DNA of 64,000 nucleotides, from NCBI RefSeq assembly GCF_002001175.1, contig NZ_MUNT01000006.1:496001-560000 (forward strand), given 5' to 3'. A program made the position numbers and the translations under genes. The notes beneath the pieces are model-generated. The model ran no database searches. It saw only the letters and a program-made list of their open reading frames with translations, and was not told the origin of the DNA. Of this stretch, positions 25,881 through 36,243 are shown one piece after another; position 1 is the first letter of the stretch, and every line of letters starts with the position of its first letter. This stretch comes from Rhodanobacter sp. C03 (lineage in GTDB: Bacteria > Pseudomonadota > Gammaproteobacteria > Xanthomonadales > Rhodanobacteraceae).

Positions 25881-27131
25881 TCACAGCCCTCCCAGGTAAC
25901 GTCGTACGACCAGCACATTGAACGCGAGGTAGATCAGATAGTTGATCGTGAATGCGTACATCGCGCCGACCAGGCCGAAGTGCACGGTAAGCACATAGAC
26001 CAGTACCAGATAGCTGGCCGCAAACACGCACTCGGAGATCACGAACAGCCGTGTCATCGCCTTGGCCAGCATGACGTAGGACAGAATGAAGGAAGCGATC
26101 TTGATGACATCGCCCACCAGCTGTGGTCCATACAAGGCATTGGCAGACGTGAAGTCCGCACTGAACAGCAGGCGCGTCACCCAGCCTCGCAGGACATAAA
26201 CCACCGCCGCCAGGACAATGACCGCAGGCAACAGATAGCGGTAGGCATGACGCAGTTCGAGCACCAGTGACGCGCGCTCGTGTGTCGATGCCAGCTTGGG
26301 CAGGTAGTAGATGTTGATCGCCGTGGTGAGGAACAGCAGATAGGCATCCGATACCTTGCTCACGGCCTGCCAGTAACCGACCTGCTCCCAGCCGAACTGG
26401 ACCGCGAGGTGATCGCGAACCGCGATATTGATCAAGGGCGGCAGCAAGGCGGAGCTGAGTGTCATCACCGAAAAGGCCGCGAGCCGCAAAGTCATTTCGC
26501 GGTCGAAATGCATCCGCAGCATGCTGCGCTGGAAGTACGGGCTATGCCACCAGGCCGGCAAGCCGACCACAAGGCACAGCAGCTGACCCAGCACGAGCGC
26601 CAGCAGCGCGCCATACAGATGCAGCCAGCGCGACAGCCCGAGTACCAGCAGAATGCTGAAAGCCGATCCAAACACCTGGATGAAGGCGAGCCGACGCACA
26701 TCCATGAAGCCGTTGATCACGGCAAGGATGTAATTGACCAGTGCAATGCCGAGCTGGGCCACGGCGAGTATACGGATCAGGCTCGCATAGCCCGGATCAC
26801 CCAGCAACCAGAGCGCAATCTGCCCACTGAACAGCAGCGCGACGCCTCCCATCAGGCACGAGGCGCAGAGTGCATACCAGAGCGCGGCGGCAAGCAAACG
26901 CGACAATTTTTGCGCATCGTGACGATATTCGGCGACGTACTTCACGATGCCGGCGCTGATACCGCCACCAGCCAGCACGGCCAGCAACGACATCAGGCTC
27001 ATGAACTGGCCTAACTTACCCACTCCGGCGGGCCCGGCAAACCATGCCACCAACTTGATCACGACCAGAGCCGCGAGCAATCGCGCAGCGGTAGCGATCG
27101 TTGTGTAGAAGCCGGTGCGCACGATGTTCAT
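25881..27131 (-). CDS. Wzx-type polysaccharide flippase
   Basis: The 416-aa protein has about 12 membrane segments and the MATE/Wzx-like start [20 protein letters not shown]. The later charged loop [20 protein letters not shown] resembles the WzxE/O-antigen translocase family. It should move the undecaprenyl-linked repeat unit across the inner membrane. The start ATG at 27131 overlaps the aminotransferase stop (ATGA), giving translational coupling. No initiating glycosyl-1-phosphate transferase (WbaP/WecA) is visible in this window. Confidence 0.87.
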   Translation of the reverse strand: MNIVRTGFYTTIATAARLLAALVVIKLVAWFAGPAGVGKLGQFMSLMSLLAVLAGGGISAGIVKYVAEYRHDAQKLSRLLAAALWYALCASCLMGGVALLFSGQIALWLLGDPGYASLIRILAVAQLGIALVNYILAVINGFMDVRRLAFIQVFGSAFSILLVLGLSRWLHLYGALLALVLGQLLCLVVGLPAWWHSPYFQRSMLRMHFDREMTLRLAAFSVMTLSSALLPPLINIAVRDHLAVQFGWEQVGYWQAVSKVSDAYLLFLTTAINIYYLPKLASTHERASLVLELRHAYRYLLPAVIVLAAVVYVLRGWVTRLLFSADFTSANALYGPQLVGDVIKIASFILSYVMLAKAMTRLFVISECVFAASYLVLVYVLTVHFGLVGAMYAFTINYLIYLAFNVLVVRRYLGGL

Positions 27132-28270
27132 GCGGGGCACTCGAACGCATTGCAGGCTTCGATCACCCGGTCCACCGCGTTGTCGCTCAGCGCGGGCCCC
27201 ATCGGAAGGCTCAGCACCTCATCGTGCAATCGTTCCGTCAGCGGAAGATGGGCGTCCTGCATGACGGCATAGGCTGGTTGCCGGTGCGGCGGCACCGGGT
27301 AATGCACCTGGCTCTGGATGCCATGCGCCTGCAGATGTCGTTGCAGAGCATCGCGACGTGGACAACGAACCACGAACAGATGCCAGACGTGTTGTTCCTC
27401 CCGCGCCACGGCCGGCAACTGAATGTGCGGATCGTGGATGCCCTCGCGATAGCGGTGCGCCACGCGGCGGCGCCAAGCGATGTCCTCGTCGAGATACTTC
27501 AGCTTTACCCGCAACATCGCGGCCTGGATTTCGTCGAGCCGCGAATTGAGGCCCTGGAACAGGTGCTGGTACTTCACAGCAGAACCGTAATTGCGCAAGG
27601 CCGCGATCCGCTCCGCCAGCATGGAGTCGTCAGTCACCACTGCGCCGCCATCGCCCAGCGCGCCAAGATTCTTGGTCGGAAAAAAGCTGAAGGCCGCTGC
27701 ATCGCCGAACGCGCCAGCCTTGCATCCGTCGCTGATCGCTCCATGCGCCTGCGCCGCATCTTCGATCAGGAGCAAGTTGTGTCGCCGGGCCAGCGCAGCC
27801 AAGGCAGGCATGTCTGCCAGCTGGCCATACAGATGCACCGCCATGATCGCGCGCGTGCGTGGCCCGATGGCCGCCCCCACGCCAGCCGGATCCATGTTGA
27901 AGGTCGCTGGATCGGGCTCGACTGGAACCGGCACAAGCCGGTTTTCGGTAATCGCGAGAAAACTGGCAATGAAGGTATTGCCTGGCACGATGACCTCGTC
28001 ACCCTCTGCGATGGCGCCGAGTTCCTTGTAGCCACGCAGGATCAGTGAAAGGGCATCCAGCCCGTTGCCGACGCCCACCGCATGACGTACGCCGCAATAC
28101 GCAGCGAACTCTCGCTCGAAAGCCGCGACTTCATCCCCGAGCACATACCAGCCCGAATCGATCACCCGCGCCACGGCCACCTTCAGTTCATCCGCATACC
28201 GCGCATTGACCTCCTTGAGGTTGAGGAACGGGACGTCCATCAGGTCGGTCTCTATCAGGTCAGTCTTCAT
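27128..28270 (-). CDS. DegT/DnrJ/EryC1 sugar aminotransferase (3-amino-sugar type)
   Basis: The 380-aa PLP enzyme has [17 protein letters not shown] at the start, [24 protein letters not shown], and the PLP-binding lysine in [17 protein letters not shown]. This is the FdtB/QdtB-like group that aminates C3 of dTDP-3-keto-6-deoxy hexoses. The presence of a wxcM/FdtA-like ketoisomerase gene and an acyltransferase upstream supports synthesis of a Fuc3NAc or Qui3NAc type sugar. Early genes rmlA and rmlB are not in the window. The start at 28270 overlaps the upstream stop as TGATG. Confidence 0.87.
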   Translation of the reverse strand: MKTDLIETDLMDVPFLNLKEVNARYADELKVAVARVIDSGWYVLGDEVAAFEREFAAYCGVRHAVGVGNGLDALSLILRGYKELGAIAEGDEVIVPGNTFIASFLAITENRLVPVPVEPDPATFNMDPAGVGAAIGPRTRAIMAVHLYGQLADMPALAALARRHNLLLIEDAAQAHGAISDGCKAGAFGDAAAFSFFPTKNLGALGDGGAVVTDDSMLAERIAALRNYGSAVKYQHLFQGLNSRLDEIQAAMLRVKLKYLDEDIAWRRRVAHRYREGIHDPHIQLPAVAREEQHVWHLFVVRCPRRDALQRHLQAHGIQSQVHYPVPPHRQPAYAVMQDAHLPLTERLHDEVLSLPMGPALSDNAVDRVIEACNAFECPA

Positions 28271-29202
28271 CAAAGCTGCCATTCGTAGAAGTCATGCACG
28301 ATGGCGCGCGCGCCGAAATATTCCTTTTGCGTGATCAAGCCAGCGTTAAGTACCTGCCCTCCCTGTTCGGTGGAAATGCCGAAGGAAAAATAGCGTCTGT
28401 TCGCATAAGTGTTGGTGATGAGTTCTGCCAGGAGCAGACTGAGTGCGTCCAGGCGCTGCCCCTCGTCCGATGCCGCCAGATATTGGGTATGCACGGTCCT
28501 GCCAAAATCGTAGACAAGGACGCCCGCCAGAAGGATGTCGTCGCGACGAGCCTCATGCAGCATGATATGTCGCGGAAACCGGGCCTGCAGCAGGCGCAAT
28601 TCCGGCAAGCTATGAACCGGCACGACGCCATGCTTCTGCAGCACCAGCGAAAGCAACGCGTGGAAGTTTTCGAGATCGGAACCTTCCCGCAAAGTGATGC
28701 CCGCTTTGCCTGCTTTGTTGACGCTGCGCCTTCGTCCGTCCGTGAAGTGAAACGGTTCCTGCAACGCAATGACCGAGGACATGTCGCGGCGATTCAGTCG
28801 GGCTCCCAACCGGTGCAAGGCATGCAGGTCTTCTTCGGCGGGATACGCATGGAACACATGCGGAACCGCCTTGTAGATGACGCGTTCCACACCCAGCGAG
28901 CGATAGTGGTTACCGACGTCCTCAAACACCGCAAGCGTCGACTCGGCGCGCAAGGCGTGGGTCGAAACAAGCCCGGCATAGGTAAGTCCACCGTGACTCA
29001 CCACCAGGTTGTCACAGATGTTCGCGGGGAAAACCGCCACTGCTTTGTCCCCCCGCTCAACCATCAGCGAACAGTCAACGAAGCGATCAGCGTGGTAATC
29101 CATGTAACCACGCTGATGTAGCAGGTTGCCGTTCCTGGAGTGCTCCACCACAGTGTCCCAGGCCTCCGCATCGGCCGGAACGTAGGGTCTAACCGTGAGC
29201 AT
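28270..29202 (-). CDS. FemAB-like/GNAT-fold acyltransferase
   Basis: The 310-aa protein starts [20 protein letters not shown] and has two GNAT-like halves ([32 protein letters not shown]; then [11 protein letters not shown]). This matches the FemAB/GNAT-like proteins in polysaccharide loci that transfer an acyl or aminoacyl group to a sugar amine. A start at 29253 would overlap the preceding gene by 65 nt, so the ATG at 29202, with a 14-nt overlap, is preferred. It overlaps the aminotransferase start by TGATG and so probably acts on the amino sugar made by that enzyme. The acyl group is unknown. Confidence 0.75.
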   Translation of the reverse strand: MLTVRPYVPADAEAWDTVVEHSRNGNLLHQRGYMDYHADRFVDCSLMVERGDKAVAVFPANICDNLVVSHGGLTYAGLVSTHALRAESTLAVFEDVGNHYRSLGVERVIYKAVPHVFHAYPAEEDLHALHRLGARLNRRDMSSVIALQEPFHFTDGRRRSVNKAGKAGITLREGSDLENFHALLSLVLQKHGVVPVHSLPELRLLQARFPRHIMLHEARRDDILLAGVLVYDFGRTVHTQYLAASDEGQRLDALSLLLAELITNTYANRRYFSFGISTEQGGQVLNAGLITQKEYFGARAIVHDFYEWQL

Positions 29203-30142
29203 ATTCACCACCGACAACGCAGGCTCTACGGGTTTCGGCAACTCCGAATCCATCCTTGCCCATGTCGTTTCCGTTGTAGAACATCAGCAGCTTGTCACGC
29301 TGCTGGATCAGCGCCGGATAGCAGATGACCCGCGAATCCCAGCCGCTGGTTGACAGCGTCAGTCCCAGCGCCTCGTCGTGGCGCTCCCATCGAATGCCAT
29401 CATCGCTGTACGCAACGCCGGGAAAGTACTCACCGCCGAGATTGCCGCGCGTGAAGTACATGACGTACCTGCCGCCGAGCCGATACACGCGCGGCCGGCC
29501 GATGCGATATTCGCTGCCGCGGGGTAGCAGGCAGACATGGTCTGCGCGCGGCATGGCAGCGAGATCGTCGGTCTCCATATAACGGATGTGGTAGCGCGGG
29601 AAAGGTCGGCCGCCGATGGTTTCCCAATCGTCGCCAGCGGCATACCAGATGCGCCAGCGGCCGTTTTCATGAATGACCGAATGCACTGCGCCAATGGTGC
29701 TGCGACCGGGCGCGCGCTCCAGGATCGGCGTTTCCTGCACGCGCTCGAAGTGATCGCCGCCATCGGTGGAAACAGCCACGCCGGTAAACGCCAGGAACTT
29801 GGCCTTGGCCACATGCTGGAAACCGACATAGAACATGTGCAGGCCGCCCGGCGCATCGACGACATCGCCGAGGATCATGCCATTGTCGTCGAAGCAGCCA
29901 TCCCGACCGATGTCGAGTACCGGTTCGGCACTGACACGCACGATGCTCGCAGGATCGTCCGCCCGCACGTCGACGTAGCCGATACGGCTGACGCCATCGG
30001 CATCGCGGAATCCCGCGTAGACGCGTATGCAGTCATCATCGATGCGATACGGAGTCGGCGTAAGTGCCGAGTGCCGCATCCATCCGCCCACGCCATGGCG
30101 CGCGGTTTCGAACACCAGCCCTTGCTTGCTCCATTCAAACAT
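29189..30142 (-). CDS. beta-propeller glycosyl hydrolase-like protein (GH43/GH32-like fold)
   Basis: The 317-aa protein shows repeated blades: DDDCIRVYAGFRDADGVSR, GLHMFYVGFQ, GRWRIWYAAGDDW, RYVMYFTRG, and KLLMFYNGNDMGKDGFGVA. This pattern resembles five-bladed propeller glycoside hydrolases and related proteins seen within O-antigen loci. It has no signal peptide, so it should be cytoplasmic, which argues against ordinary polymer degradation. A role in sugar modification or quality control is possible. The ATG at 30142 is 7 nt after the acyltransferase stop. Confidence 0.7.
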   Translation of the reverse strand: MFEWSKQGLVFETARHGVGGWMRHSALTPTPYRIDDDCIRVYAGFRDADGVSRIGYVDVRADDPASIVRVSAEPVLDIGRDGCFDDNGMILGDVVDAPGGLHMFYVGFQHVAKAKFLAFTGVAVSTDGGDHFERVQETPILERAPGRSTIGAVHSVIHENGRWRIWYAAGDDWETIGGRPFPRYHIRYMETDDLAAMPRADHVCLLPRGSEYRIGRPRVYRLGGRYVMYFTRGNLGGEYFPGVAYSDDGIRWERHDEALGLTLSTSGWDSRVICYPALIQQRDKLLMFYNGNDMGKDGFGVAETRRACVVGGEYAHG

Positions 30143-30149
30143 GCGTTCT

Positions 30150-30815
30150 TCAAAGCCTCGCGTCGAGGCTGGATTTGCCGGGTACTGCCTTGGCTGGCGA
30201 ACCGACGTAGATCCGCCCTGGCTCCGTATCGCGAGTGACCAGCGCACCGGCGCCGATCAGATTGTCGAGTGCGACTTTCACGTGATCGTTGAAGGTGGTG
30301 TTCACGCCGATAAAGCTGTTCTCGCCGATCTCGCAATAGCCTGAAATGACCGCATGCGAAGCAATGAACACGTTGTCGCGCACGATCGTGCGATGCCCCA
30401 CATGATTGCCGCTCCACAGAATGCAGTTGTTGCCGATGCATACGAAGGGCTGGATGACATTGCCTTCGAAGATGAAGCTGTTCTCGCCCACTTCGGCATT
30501 GCGCCATACGAAGGCGCGCGTGCTGACGTACGTGGCAAACCGGTAACCACGGCGTTTGGCATCCTCATAAAAACGCGTGCGCAGGCGATTGAGCTGGCTG
30601 GCCGGGATAGCGACAAACACATCGACGTCCGTCGGTGGGTAGTGTACTTCCAGTGTCTCGTAGGCCACCACGGGACGGCCCGCCAACATCGTCTGCGCGA
30701 GATAGTCGCGCTCGACACTGAAAGCCACCACGTCATAGTCGCTGTCGTGTTCGAAGTATTCGCAGGCGATCTGCGCGAACTCGCCGGCTCCAATCAGGAC
30801 TAGCGGCCTTGACAT
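30150..30815 (-). CDS. NeuD-like hexapeptide-repeat sugar acyltransferase
   Basis: The 221-aa protein has an N-terminal Rossmann-like domain (MSRPLVLIGAGEFAQIACEY) followed by left-handed beta-helix repeats (NAEVGENSFI, CIGNNCILWSGNHVGHRTIV, EIGENSFIGVNTTF) and the end VGSPAKAV. The GNHVGH segment holds the usual catalytic His. Relatives N-acetylate C3 or C4 amino sugars on nucleotide carriers (FdtC, QdtC, PglD type). It overlaps the upstream wxcM-like gene by 16 nt and probably acylates the product of the aminotransferase at 27128. Confidence 0.86.
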   Translation of the reverse strand: MSRPLVLIGAGEFAQIACEYFEHDSDYDVVAFSVERDYLAQTMLAGRPVVAYETLEVHYPPTDVDVFVAIPASQLNRLRTRFYEDAKRRGYRFATYVSTRAFVWRNAEVGENSFIFEGNVIQPFVCIGNNCILWSGNHVGHRTIVRDNVFIASHAVISGYCEIGENSFIGVNTTFNDHVKVALDNLIGAGALVTRDTEPGRIYVGSPAKAVPGKSSLDARL

Positions 30816-31237
30816 GCTGCCATGTCCTCCAGGTACATGGCACCACTGACTTCGCGCATGAAATCTGCATAGTCGGTGATGTAGTCGCTCTGGTCGTACA
30901 ACTGATCGGCCAGCACCATCAACACGCAATCCTCGCTAAAGTTGTACAGCTCGCGCCATACCATGCGGCCGAGCATCAGGCCCTGCGAGGGATCGTCGAG
31001 CACGACCTCGACGGGCCCGCTGCCATCGTCCAGCAAGAAGGTGACGGAGCCGCGCACCGCTACTGCCAGTTGATGCAGATGGCGGTGCGCGTGCTTGCCC
31101 CGATGCACATCGTTCTGCGTGGCGTAGATGTAATACACGCGCCGGATCACGAAGGGTACGTTCCGATCCTCCTCCAATGCGATGAGCATGCCGCCGTTGT
31201 CGCCATGCTTCTGCAACTGGATTCGTTCGATTTCCAT
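30800..31237 (-). CDS. WxcM/FdtA-like sugar 3,4-ketoisomerase
   Basis: The 145-aa cupin has KHGDNGGMLIALEEDRNVPF, VRRVYYIYATQNDVHRGKHAH and HQLAVAVRGSVTFLLDDG, the conserved core of FdtA/QdtA/TylM3 (PF05523). The histidines in HRGKHAHRHLHQ line the active site. It would convert dTDP-4-keto-6-deoxyglucose to the 3-keto isomer, the step before the FdtB-like aminotransferase. It is the first gene of the sugar/Wzx/Wzy operon; motif copy 5 ends 45 nt upstream. The stereochemistry (Fuc3N or Qui3N) cannot be read. Confidence 0.88.
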   Translation of the reverse strand: MEIERIQLQKHGDNGGMLIALEEDRNVPFVIRRVYYIYATQNDVHRGKHAHRHLHQLAVAVRGSVTFLLDDGSGPVEVVLDDPSQGLMLGRMVWRELYNFSEDCVLMVLADQLYDQSDYITDYADFMREVSGAMYLEDMAACQGR

Positions 31238-31281
31238 GTTCTGGACCCGGCTGTAGATTCTTGGAAGATGCCCACTTGCTT

Positions 31282-31309
31282 GAGTGCCGCGCCCGTGTGG
31301 AAAGGTTGC
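31282..31309 (-). promoter_or_regulatory. shared ECF-like promoter motif, copy 5 (sugar/Wzx/Wzy operon)
   Basis: On the minus strand GCAACC (31309-31304), 16 nt, then GCACTC (31287-31282), ending 45 nt before the wxcM-like ATG. Copy 6 lies on the opposite strand, 80 nt away, in the same roughly 300-nt gap; no gene is seen in that gap (31238-31541). Confidence 0.74.
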
Positions 31310-31388
31310 GTCGTGATCGGGAATGGCCAAGGCACCGGCGTCGCTTTGGATGGAAGGCCAACCCGCTTCTGCCGGAATTGGGCGCGGA

Positions 31389-31416
31389 CGCAACCTTTCA
31401 TGGCTCAACCGGCACC
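31389..31416 (+). promoter_or_regulatory. shared ECF-like promoter motif, copy 6 (decaheme cytochrome operon)
   Basis: GCAACC (31389-31394), 16 nt, then GCACCC (31411-31416). It points at the decaheme cytochrome gene. With copy 5 it forms an inverted pair whose shared 13-bp arms read GAAAGGTTGCGTC and its complement. Confidence 0.72.
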
Positions 31417-31541
31417 CAGCTACATCAGGCTCTCTACAGCATCACGCGCACGAGCCTCGCTCTAGGCATGAAGCAAGCGATGGGGAATGCATGGGAATCG
31501 GCTGGATGACGGCAACGCGCAAAGTCAGCTTGGGAAGGAAG

Positions 31542-32693
31542 ATGACTCGTCGAGCGACGGGTGTGATGGCACTCTCGCTGACGGTGCTGCTGGCCGTGAT
31601 AACTGGTCTTGGCAGCGTGTTGCTGTGGTCGTCCGGTGCACAGGCACAGCAAAGTGACAGCGCAAGCGCCGACCAGTTGCCCGCGCACCAGTCATCCGAT
31701 CGCCTGAGCGAGAGCGATATCGCTCGCATGCTGCCCTCCACCGACATGGGTGCTGGCGCATCTGTGCATAGCGACATGCACGCGCATGCGTTCGATGGCA
31801 GCCCGGCCACACCGTTCGATGCGGCCTCGATCCCGCAGAACCCGCTGGCGCCGGGCGCCGATGCGATCGGCGCGAAGAGCTGCGTCGCCTGCCACGCGCT
31901 CGAAGGCATCCAGGCCTCGCACAGCCTGCACGTGGCTTCGTTCCGCGCGGGCAGCGCAAACACCGGACCGCAGGCCGCCTGTGAGGCCTGTCATGGCCCC
32001 GGCTCAGCGCACGCGAAGAACCCCGCGGCTCCGGGCCTGATCATCGCTTTCACCAAGGACGCCAAGACCCCGATCGAAACGCAGACGGCCACCTGCCTGA
32101 GCTGCCACGTCGGTGGCGCGCGCCAGCACTGGATCGGCTCGGTGCACCAGGAACGCGGACTGTCGTGCACCGACTGCCACAACCCGATGACGCGATCGTC
32201 GGCCGAAGGCGTGCTGGCGAACGATTCCATCAACCAGGTGTGTGCGACCTGCCACCAGGGTGTCCGCGCCCAGTTCAATCGCCGTTCGCACATGCCGCTG
32301 CCGGAGGGGCAGATCTCCTGCGTCGACTGCCACAACCCGCACGGCAGCATCACCCAGCCGCTGCTGAAGACCGACACCGTCAACGAGACCTGCCAAACCT
32401 GCCACGCCGAGAAGCGCGGTCCGTTCCTGTTCGAACACGCGCCGGTAGCCGAGAGCTGCCTCAACTGCCACACCCCCCACGGCTCGAACCAGGAAAACCT
32501 GTTGGTACTGCCGGCACCGATGCTGTGCCAGCAATGCCATACGAACGACAACCACCCCAACGATCTGCTGACGCGTCAGGGTCTGCGCAATGGACTGGCG
32601 CCGGACGAGCGTGTGATGGGGCGCAGTTGCCTGACCTGCCACAGCAACATCCACGGCTCGAACAACCCCAACGGCACCATGTTCCACCAGTGA
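31542..32693 (+). CDS. decaheme c-type cytochrome, MtrA/DmsE/PioA/MtoA family
   Basis: The 383-aa protein has a Sec signal peptide ending SSGAQA and exactly ten CxxCH heme motifs, beginning at residues 114, 147, 185, 209, 234, 260, 284, 306, 329 and 363. This is the pattern of periplasmic MtrA-type cytochromes, which sit inside an MtrB-type barrel and carry electrons across the outer membrane. About 75 residues between the signal peptide and first heme are extra compared with MtrA. The start is uncertain: ATGs at 31491, 31506 and 31542 are in frame; 31542 gives the cleanest signal peptide. The barrel gene follows in 25 nt, and motif copy 6 lies upstream. Confidence 0.93.
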   Translation: MTRRATGVMALSLTVLLAVITGLGSVLLWSSGAQAQQSDSASADQLPAHQSSDRLSESDIARMLPSTDMGAGASVHSDMHAHAFDGSPATPFDAASIPQNPLAPGADAIGAKSCVACHALEGIQASHSLHVASFRAGSANTGPQAACEACHGPGSAHAKNPAAPGLIIAFTKDAKTPIETQTATCLSCHVGGARQHWIGSVHQERGLSCTDCHNPMTRSSAEGVLANDSINQVCATCHQGVRAQFNRRSHMPLPEGQISCVDCHNPHGSITQPLLKTDTVNETCQTCHAEKRGPFLFEHAPVAESCLNCHTPHGSNQENLLVLPAPMLCQQCHTNDNHPNDLLTRQGLRNGLAPDERVMGRSCLTCHSNIHGSNNPNGTMFHQ

Positions 32694-32718
32694 ACGGCCA
32701 TCGGCGAGAGGCGGAGAG

Positions 32719-35349
32719 ATGCTGAAGCGTAAACCTCTGACTGCGCTGCTCAGCCTGACACTAGGCCTGGTCGGCCCGTTGCCGCTGCTCGCGCAGACCG
32801 ACGCCAGCGACAGCCAGCGCGTGGGCAACATCCAGTACGGCAACATCCTCGATCCCACCGGCTGGGGAGCGTTCGCCGTGCCGGATCCAGCAGGAATGTC
32901 CTACCTGCATGCCGGCCAGCTGCGCACACCGACCGGCATGCTCTATCCCTGGCCCCATCAGATACCCGACGAGGCTCCACTCGGCACGGGAGACTGGACC
33001 TATACAGGGCTGGTTGAATTCGGCTACATCCATACCAGCGGCGACCGCAACGATGAATTCTTCCGGATGTACTCCGGTTTGAAGAACGGCGCTGCGCTCA
33101 GCCTGCTTGCGTTCTCTGCCCTGAACCCCAAGACCGGTCAGTACGTCGACTTTCGCGGCAGCCGGCTCAGCAGCCAGGATCAGTACTACCGTCTGCGCAC
33201 CGGCAGCTACGGCAACTATCATATCGAGGCGTTTTATCGGGATATCCCACACACCCTGAGCACGACGGCCTATCCGCTGTGGAATGGCGTGGGTTCCACC
33301 AATCTGACCCTGCCCAACGGTCTCGCCACCGGCAGCACACCAGCCCAGGTACAGGCCGTGGAGGCGAACCGGCCGCGCCAGACCTTGTCGGTAACGCGCC
33401 AGAGCGAGGGTGTCAGCTGGGAAAGCGCACTGACCCGGAATTGGATCGGCTACGCCGGTGTGACCAGCGAGCACCGCACAGGTGACCGCGATTGGGGCGG
33501 TCCGATGTACCTGAGCTATTTCTTCGCTGCCCCGGGGCCCGGCGGCCCGGGCACGCCGAGCATACCGGGCACCTCCGGTGGCCAGTACGACACGGTGCGA
33601 CCGGTCGACTTCACCACCACCGACGTCAACCTCGGCCTGCGCAACAAGGGCGGTGCCGCGGGCTGGTTGTTCAACTTCACCATGACCGGCTCGTTCTTTC
33701 GCGACAACAAGAGCACCCTGGACTATGCCGTGCCTTTTGCCGTGGCGCCGGGCTACAACTCGGTGGTCACCGGCGGCACCTGGTCGCTGGAGCCGGACAA
33801 CAACTACTACAACGTGCGACTGGAGGCTTCGCATCCGCTGAAGCTCTGGCACGGCGAGTTTTCCATCTCGGCGGCCTACAGCAGCATGCGGCAGAACGAT
33901 GCGCTGCAGGCGCCGCTCAGTCCGATGTATTGCCCGAGCGGACAATTCATCGGCACGACCGGCATTGCCTGCGCGAACTGGAACACCACGGCCGCGCTGT
34001 CACAGCAGGACGGCGATGCACGCATCGACAGCGGTCTGCTCAACCTGCGCCTGGATTTTCGTCCCAGCGCGAAGTTCAGCTGGCACCTCAACCTGCGCCA
34101 GCGCGACGAAGACAACATGACCCGCTACACCATGTACAACCCGTTGACCGGGCAATACGGCTATGTCCCCGAGAACGGCGCGGAGTCGACTGCCACCAGG
34201 CAGACCGAATTGTTCCAGCCCGACAGCCCGCTTTATCAGTCGAACTTCGCGCAGATCGCCAGCATCCCTTTCACCTACGACGATCGCAAGACCGAACTGG
34301 GCGGCAGCTACCGAGTCAACCAGAACAACACGCTGAGCGCGAGCTACCTGCTCGACTATCAGACGCCGCGCCCGCGCGAACGCACCTATATCAACGACCA
34401 GCACTTCAAGCTTGGCTGGGATACCAAGGCTTTCGGCGACGCAAGCCTGCGTCTCAGCTATGAATACCAGAAGCGCACGGGCGGCCCTTATAACCCCGAT
34501 CCGTACCTCGACGCGTATTCGCCCTCCCTGCCCGGCTACCTGCTGCCTGCGGTTGGCTATACCGCGTTCACCGTCGCCCAGATGTACATGTACGACATGA
34601 GCAACCTCGATGCGAGCAAGCTCAGGGCGATCCTGACCAAGCCGCTGGGAAGCACGGCCACCTTCACCGCCACGCTGTACGGCAACCGCCTGCGCTACGG
34701 GGCGGATATCGGGCGGCAGTCCTACGACACGACCGGTGCCGATCTCTCCTGGGATTGGGAACCAACGGCGGCGACTTCGATGAGCATCCATGCGGGCATC
34801 GAATCGAGCCGCCTCAAGCAGGGCAACGTCAACGACAACGAGGCGCTGACCTTTTCCTCGCCGGAACAGGCCGATGCGCAATTCGGTGGCCCGTTTTTCC
34901 CGTATGCCAATTTCTGGACGGCGACGGACAACGAGCGCGACGTCGATGCCGGCGCCCATTTCAGACACGTCTTCTCGCCGCGCGTCAGGTTCGATCTCGA
35001 CTACGACTACACCTATTCGCGTGGGCTCAACAGCTACGACTACGCCAGCCTGGGGGCGATTTCCACGGTGTACCTGTCTATCCTGACCGCAGCGGATATC
35101 GGCAACAGTTTTCCTCCCAACGTCTATCGCATGCAGACGCTCACGGGCAATCTGAATCTGACGCTGACCCGGAGAGTGGGCATGCGCCTGTATGGGAAAT
35201 ACGAGTTCGGCAACTACGCCGACTGGAACTACGCAGGCTTCAACACGCCTGCCGACCTCATCGTCGGCAACCGCGTCTTCACCGAGTTGGGTCCGCAGCC
35301 GCACTGGCATGCCATGGTGGTGGGTGTCTTCATGACCGTGAAGCTCTGA
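32719..35349 (+). CDS. MtrB/PioB/MtoB-family decaheme-associated outer-membrane beta-barrel
   Basis: The 876-aa protein has a signal peptide ([17 protein letters not shown], cleavage after LAQ) and many alternating beta segments with aromatic girdles ([56 protein letters not shown]). The placement directly after a ten-heme cytochrome identifies it as the MtrB-type sheath that forms a trans-outer-membrane electron conduit. It is longer than Shewanella MtrB and nearer PioB in size. The CxxC near the N-terminus of some MtrB proteins is absent; the two cysteines seen lie mid-protein (MYCPSG, GIACAN). Confidence 0.9.
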   Translation: MLKRKPLTALLSLTLGLVGPLPLLAQTDASDSQRVGNIQYGNILDPTGWGAFAVPDPAGMSYLHAGQLRTPTGMLYPWPHQIPDEAPLGTGDWTYTGLVEFGYIHTSGDRNDEFFRMYSGLKNGAALSLLAFSALNPKTGQYVDFRGSRLSSQDQYYRLRTGSYGNYHIEAFYRDIPHTLSTTAYPLWNGVGSTNLTLPNGLATGSTPAQVQAVEANRPRQTLSVTRQSEGVSWESALTRNWIGYAGVTSEHRTGDRDWGGPMYLSYFFAAPGPGGPGTPSIPGTSGGQYDTVRPVDFTTTDVNLGLRNKGGAAGWLFNFTMTGSFFRDNKSTLDYAVPFAVAPGYNSVVTGGTWSLEPDNNYYNVRLEASHPLKLWHGEFSISAAYSSMRQNDALQAPLSPMYCPSGQFIGTTGIACANWNTTAALSQQDGDARIDSGLLNLRLDFRPSAKFSWHLNLRQRDEDNMTRYTMYNPLTGQYGYVPENGAESTATRQTELFQPDSPLYQSNFAQIASIPFTYDDRKTELGGSYRVNQNNTLSASYLLDYQTPRPRERTYINDQHFKLGWDTKAFGDASLRLSYEYQKRTGGPYNPDPYLDAYSPSLPGYLLPAVGYTAFTVAQMYMYDMSNLDASKLRAILTKPLGSTATFTATLYGNRLRYGADIGRQSYDTTGADLSWDWEPTAATSMSIHAGIESSRLKQGNVNDNEALTFSSPEQADAQFGGPFFPYANFWTATDNERDVDAGAHFRHVFSPRVRFDLDYDYTYSRGLNSYDYASLGAISTVYLSILTAADIGNSFPPNVYRMQTLTGNLNLTLTRRVGMRLYGKYEFGNYADWNYAGFNTPADLIVGNRVFTELGPQPHWHAMVVGVFMTVKL

Positions 35350-35362
35350 GGGGAACGCCACC

Positions 35363-36070
35363 ATGTCTTCCATGCATCGTGTGCTTCATATGCTGGTGGC
35401 TGCGGTCCTGTGGCTGCCCGCGTTTTCCACTGCCGCGGCCGATACCGCCCCGGTGCGCACGCCGGCAGCATGGACCGATCTGCGCCAGCAGCAGCCGATC
35501 ACCGGCGACGCCCAAGCCGGCCTCGCAAAGTCAGCCGTATGTGCCGCCTGCCATGGGCCGCAGGGCCTGGCCATCGCGCCGAACTTCCCGAACCTGGCGG
35601 GGCAGTCGGCAACCTATCTCTACGTGCAACTGAAAACCTTCAAGGGCGGCCAGCGCAGCGACCCGATCATGAGCGGACAAGCCGCCACGCTTAGCGATGC
35701 GGACATGCGCAACCTGGCCGCGTATTACTCCTCATTGCCGCCTAAGCCGAGCGGCCACGCCGACGCCGTCTCACGTGGAGGACAGATCTTCCTAGACGGC
35801 GACCCGACCCGCGGCGTGCCGCCGTGCCAGGGCTGCCACGGCCCGACCGGCCAAGGGCCACGGATGTACTCCAGCGATGCACCACAGCCGCCCTGGTCGA
35901 CTTTCCCGCGACTGCACGGCCAATCAGCGATCTACGTGGCCAAGGCGCTGGGCGATTTCAGCAGCGGCGCGCGTAACGGCACCAGCAACGCGCTGATCAT
36001 GCACAACGTGGCGCAAACGCTCGGCGATGCGGATATAGAGGCGCTGTCGACCTACATCGCGACGCAATGA
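35363..36070 (+). CDS. diheme cytochrome c, c4-like
   Basis: The 235-aa exported protein ends its signal peptide near STAAA. It has two cytochrome c domains with CAACH (residues 60-64) and CQGCH (155-159). Likely distal Met ligands are in DPIMSGQA and ALIMHNVAQ. The repeat [18 protein letters not shown] and [16 protein letters not shown] is typical of cytochrome c4. It should shuttle electrons in the periplasm between the decaheme cytochrome and inner-membrane respiratory complexes. It follows the barrel gene by 13 nt. A PioC-like HiPIP or MtrC-like surface cytochrome is not seen. Confidence 0.9.
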   Translation: MSSMHRVLHMLVAAVLWLPAFSTAAADTAPVRTPAAWTDLRQQQPITGDAQAGLAKSAVCAACHGPQGLAIAPNFPNLAGQSATYLYVQLKTFKGGQRSDPIMSGQAATLSDADMRNLAAYYSSLPPKPSGHADAVSRGGQIFLDGDPTRGVPPCQGCHGPTGQGPRMYSSDAPQPPWSTFPRLHGQSAIYVAKALGDFSSGARNGTSNALIMHNVAQTLGDADIEALSTYIATQ

Positions 36071-36243
36071 GAGAGCAATGTTTCCAGAGCCGGCAGCATG
36101 CCCAGGATGGAGAGCCCTGTGGCTACCCCGGTTACACTCCACATTGAACAGGGTCAACGACATGAAATCAGGGCAAGCTCACTTCGTCGTGATTCTGTCA
36201 GCTCCCACGGCGTGGTTTTGTGCGTCATAAACAGGTAGGCGCC

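Noticed and set aside
10188..31416. Sigma-54 promoter reading of the repeated motif (GC and TGC blocks)
   Set aside because: The spacing is 16 nt, not the 4-5 nt between GG and GC elements of sigma-54 promoters, and the first block continues GCAACC rather than TGGCAC.
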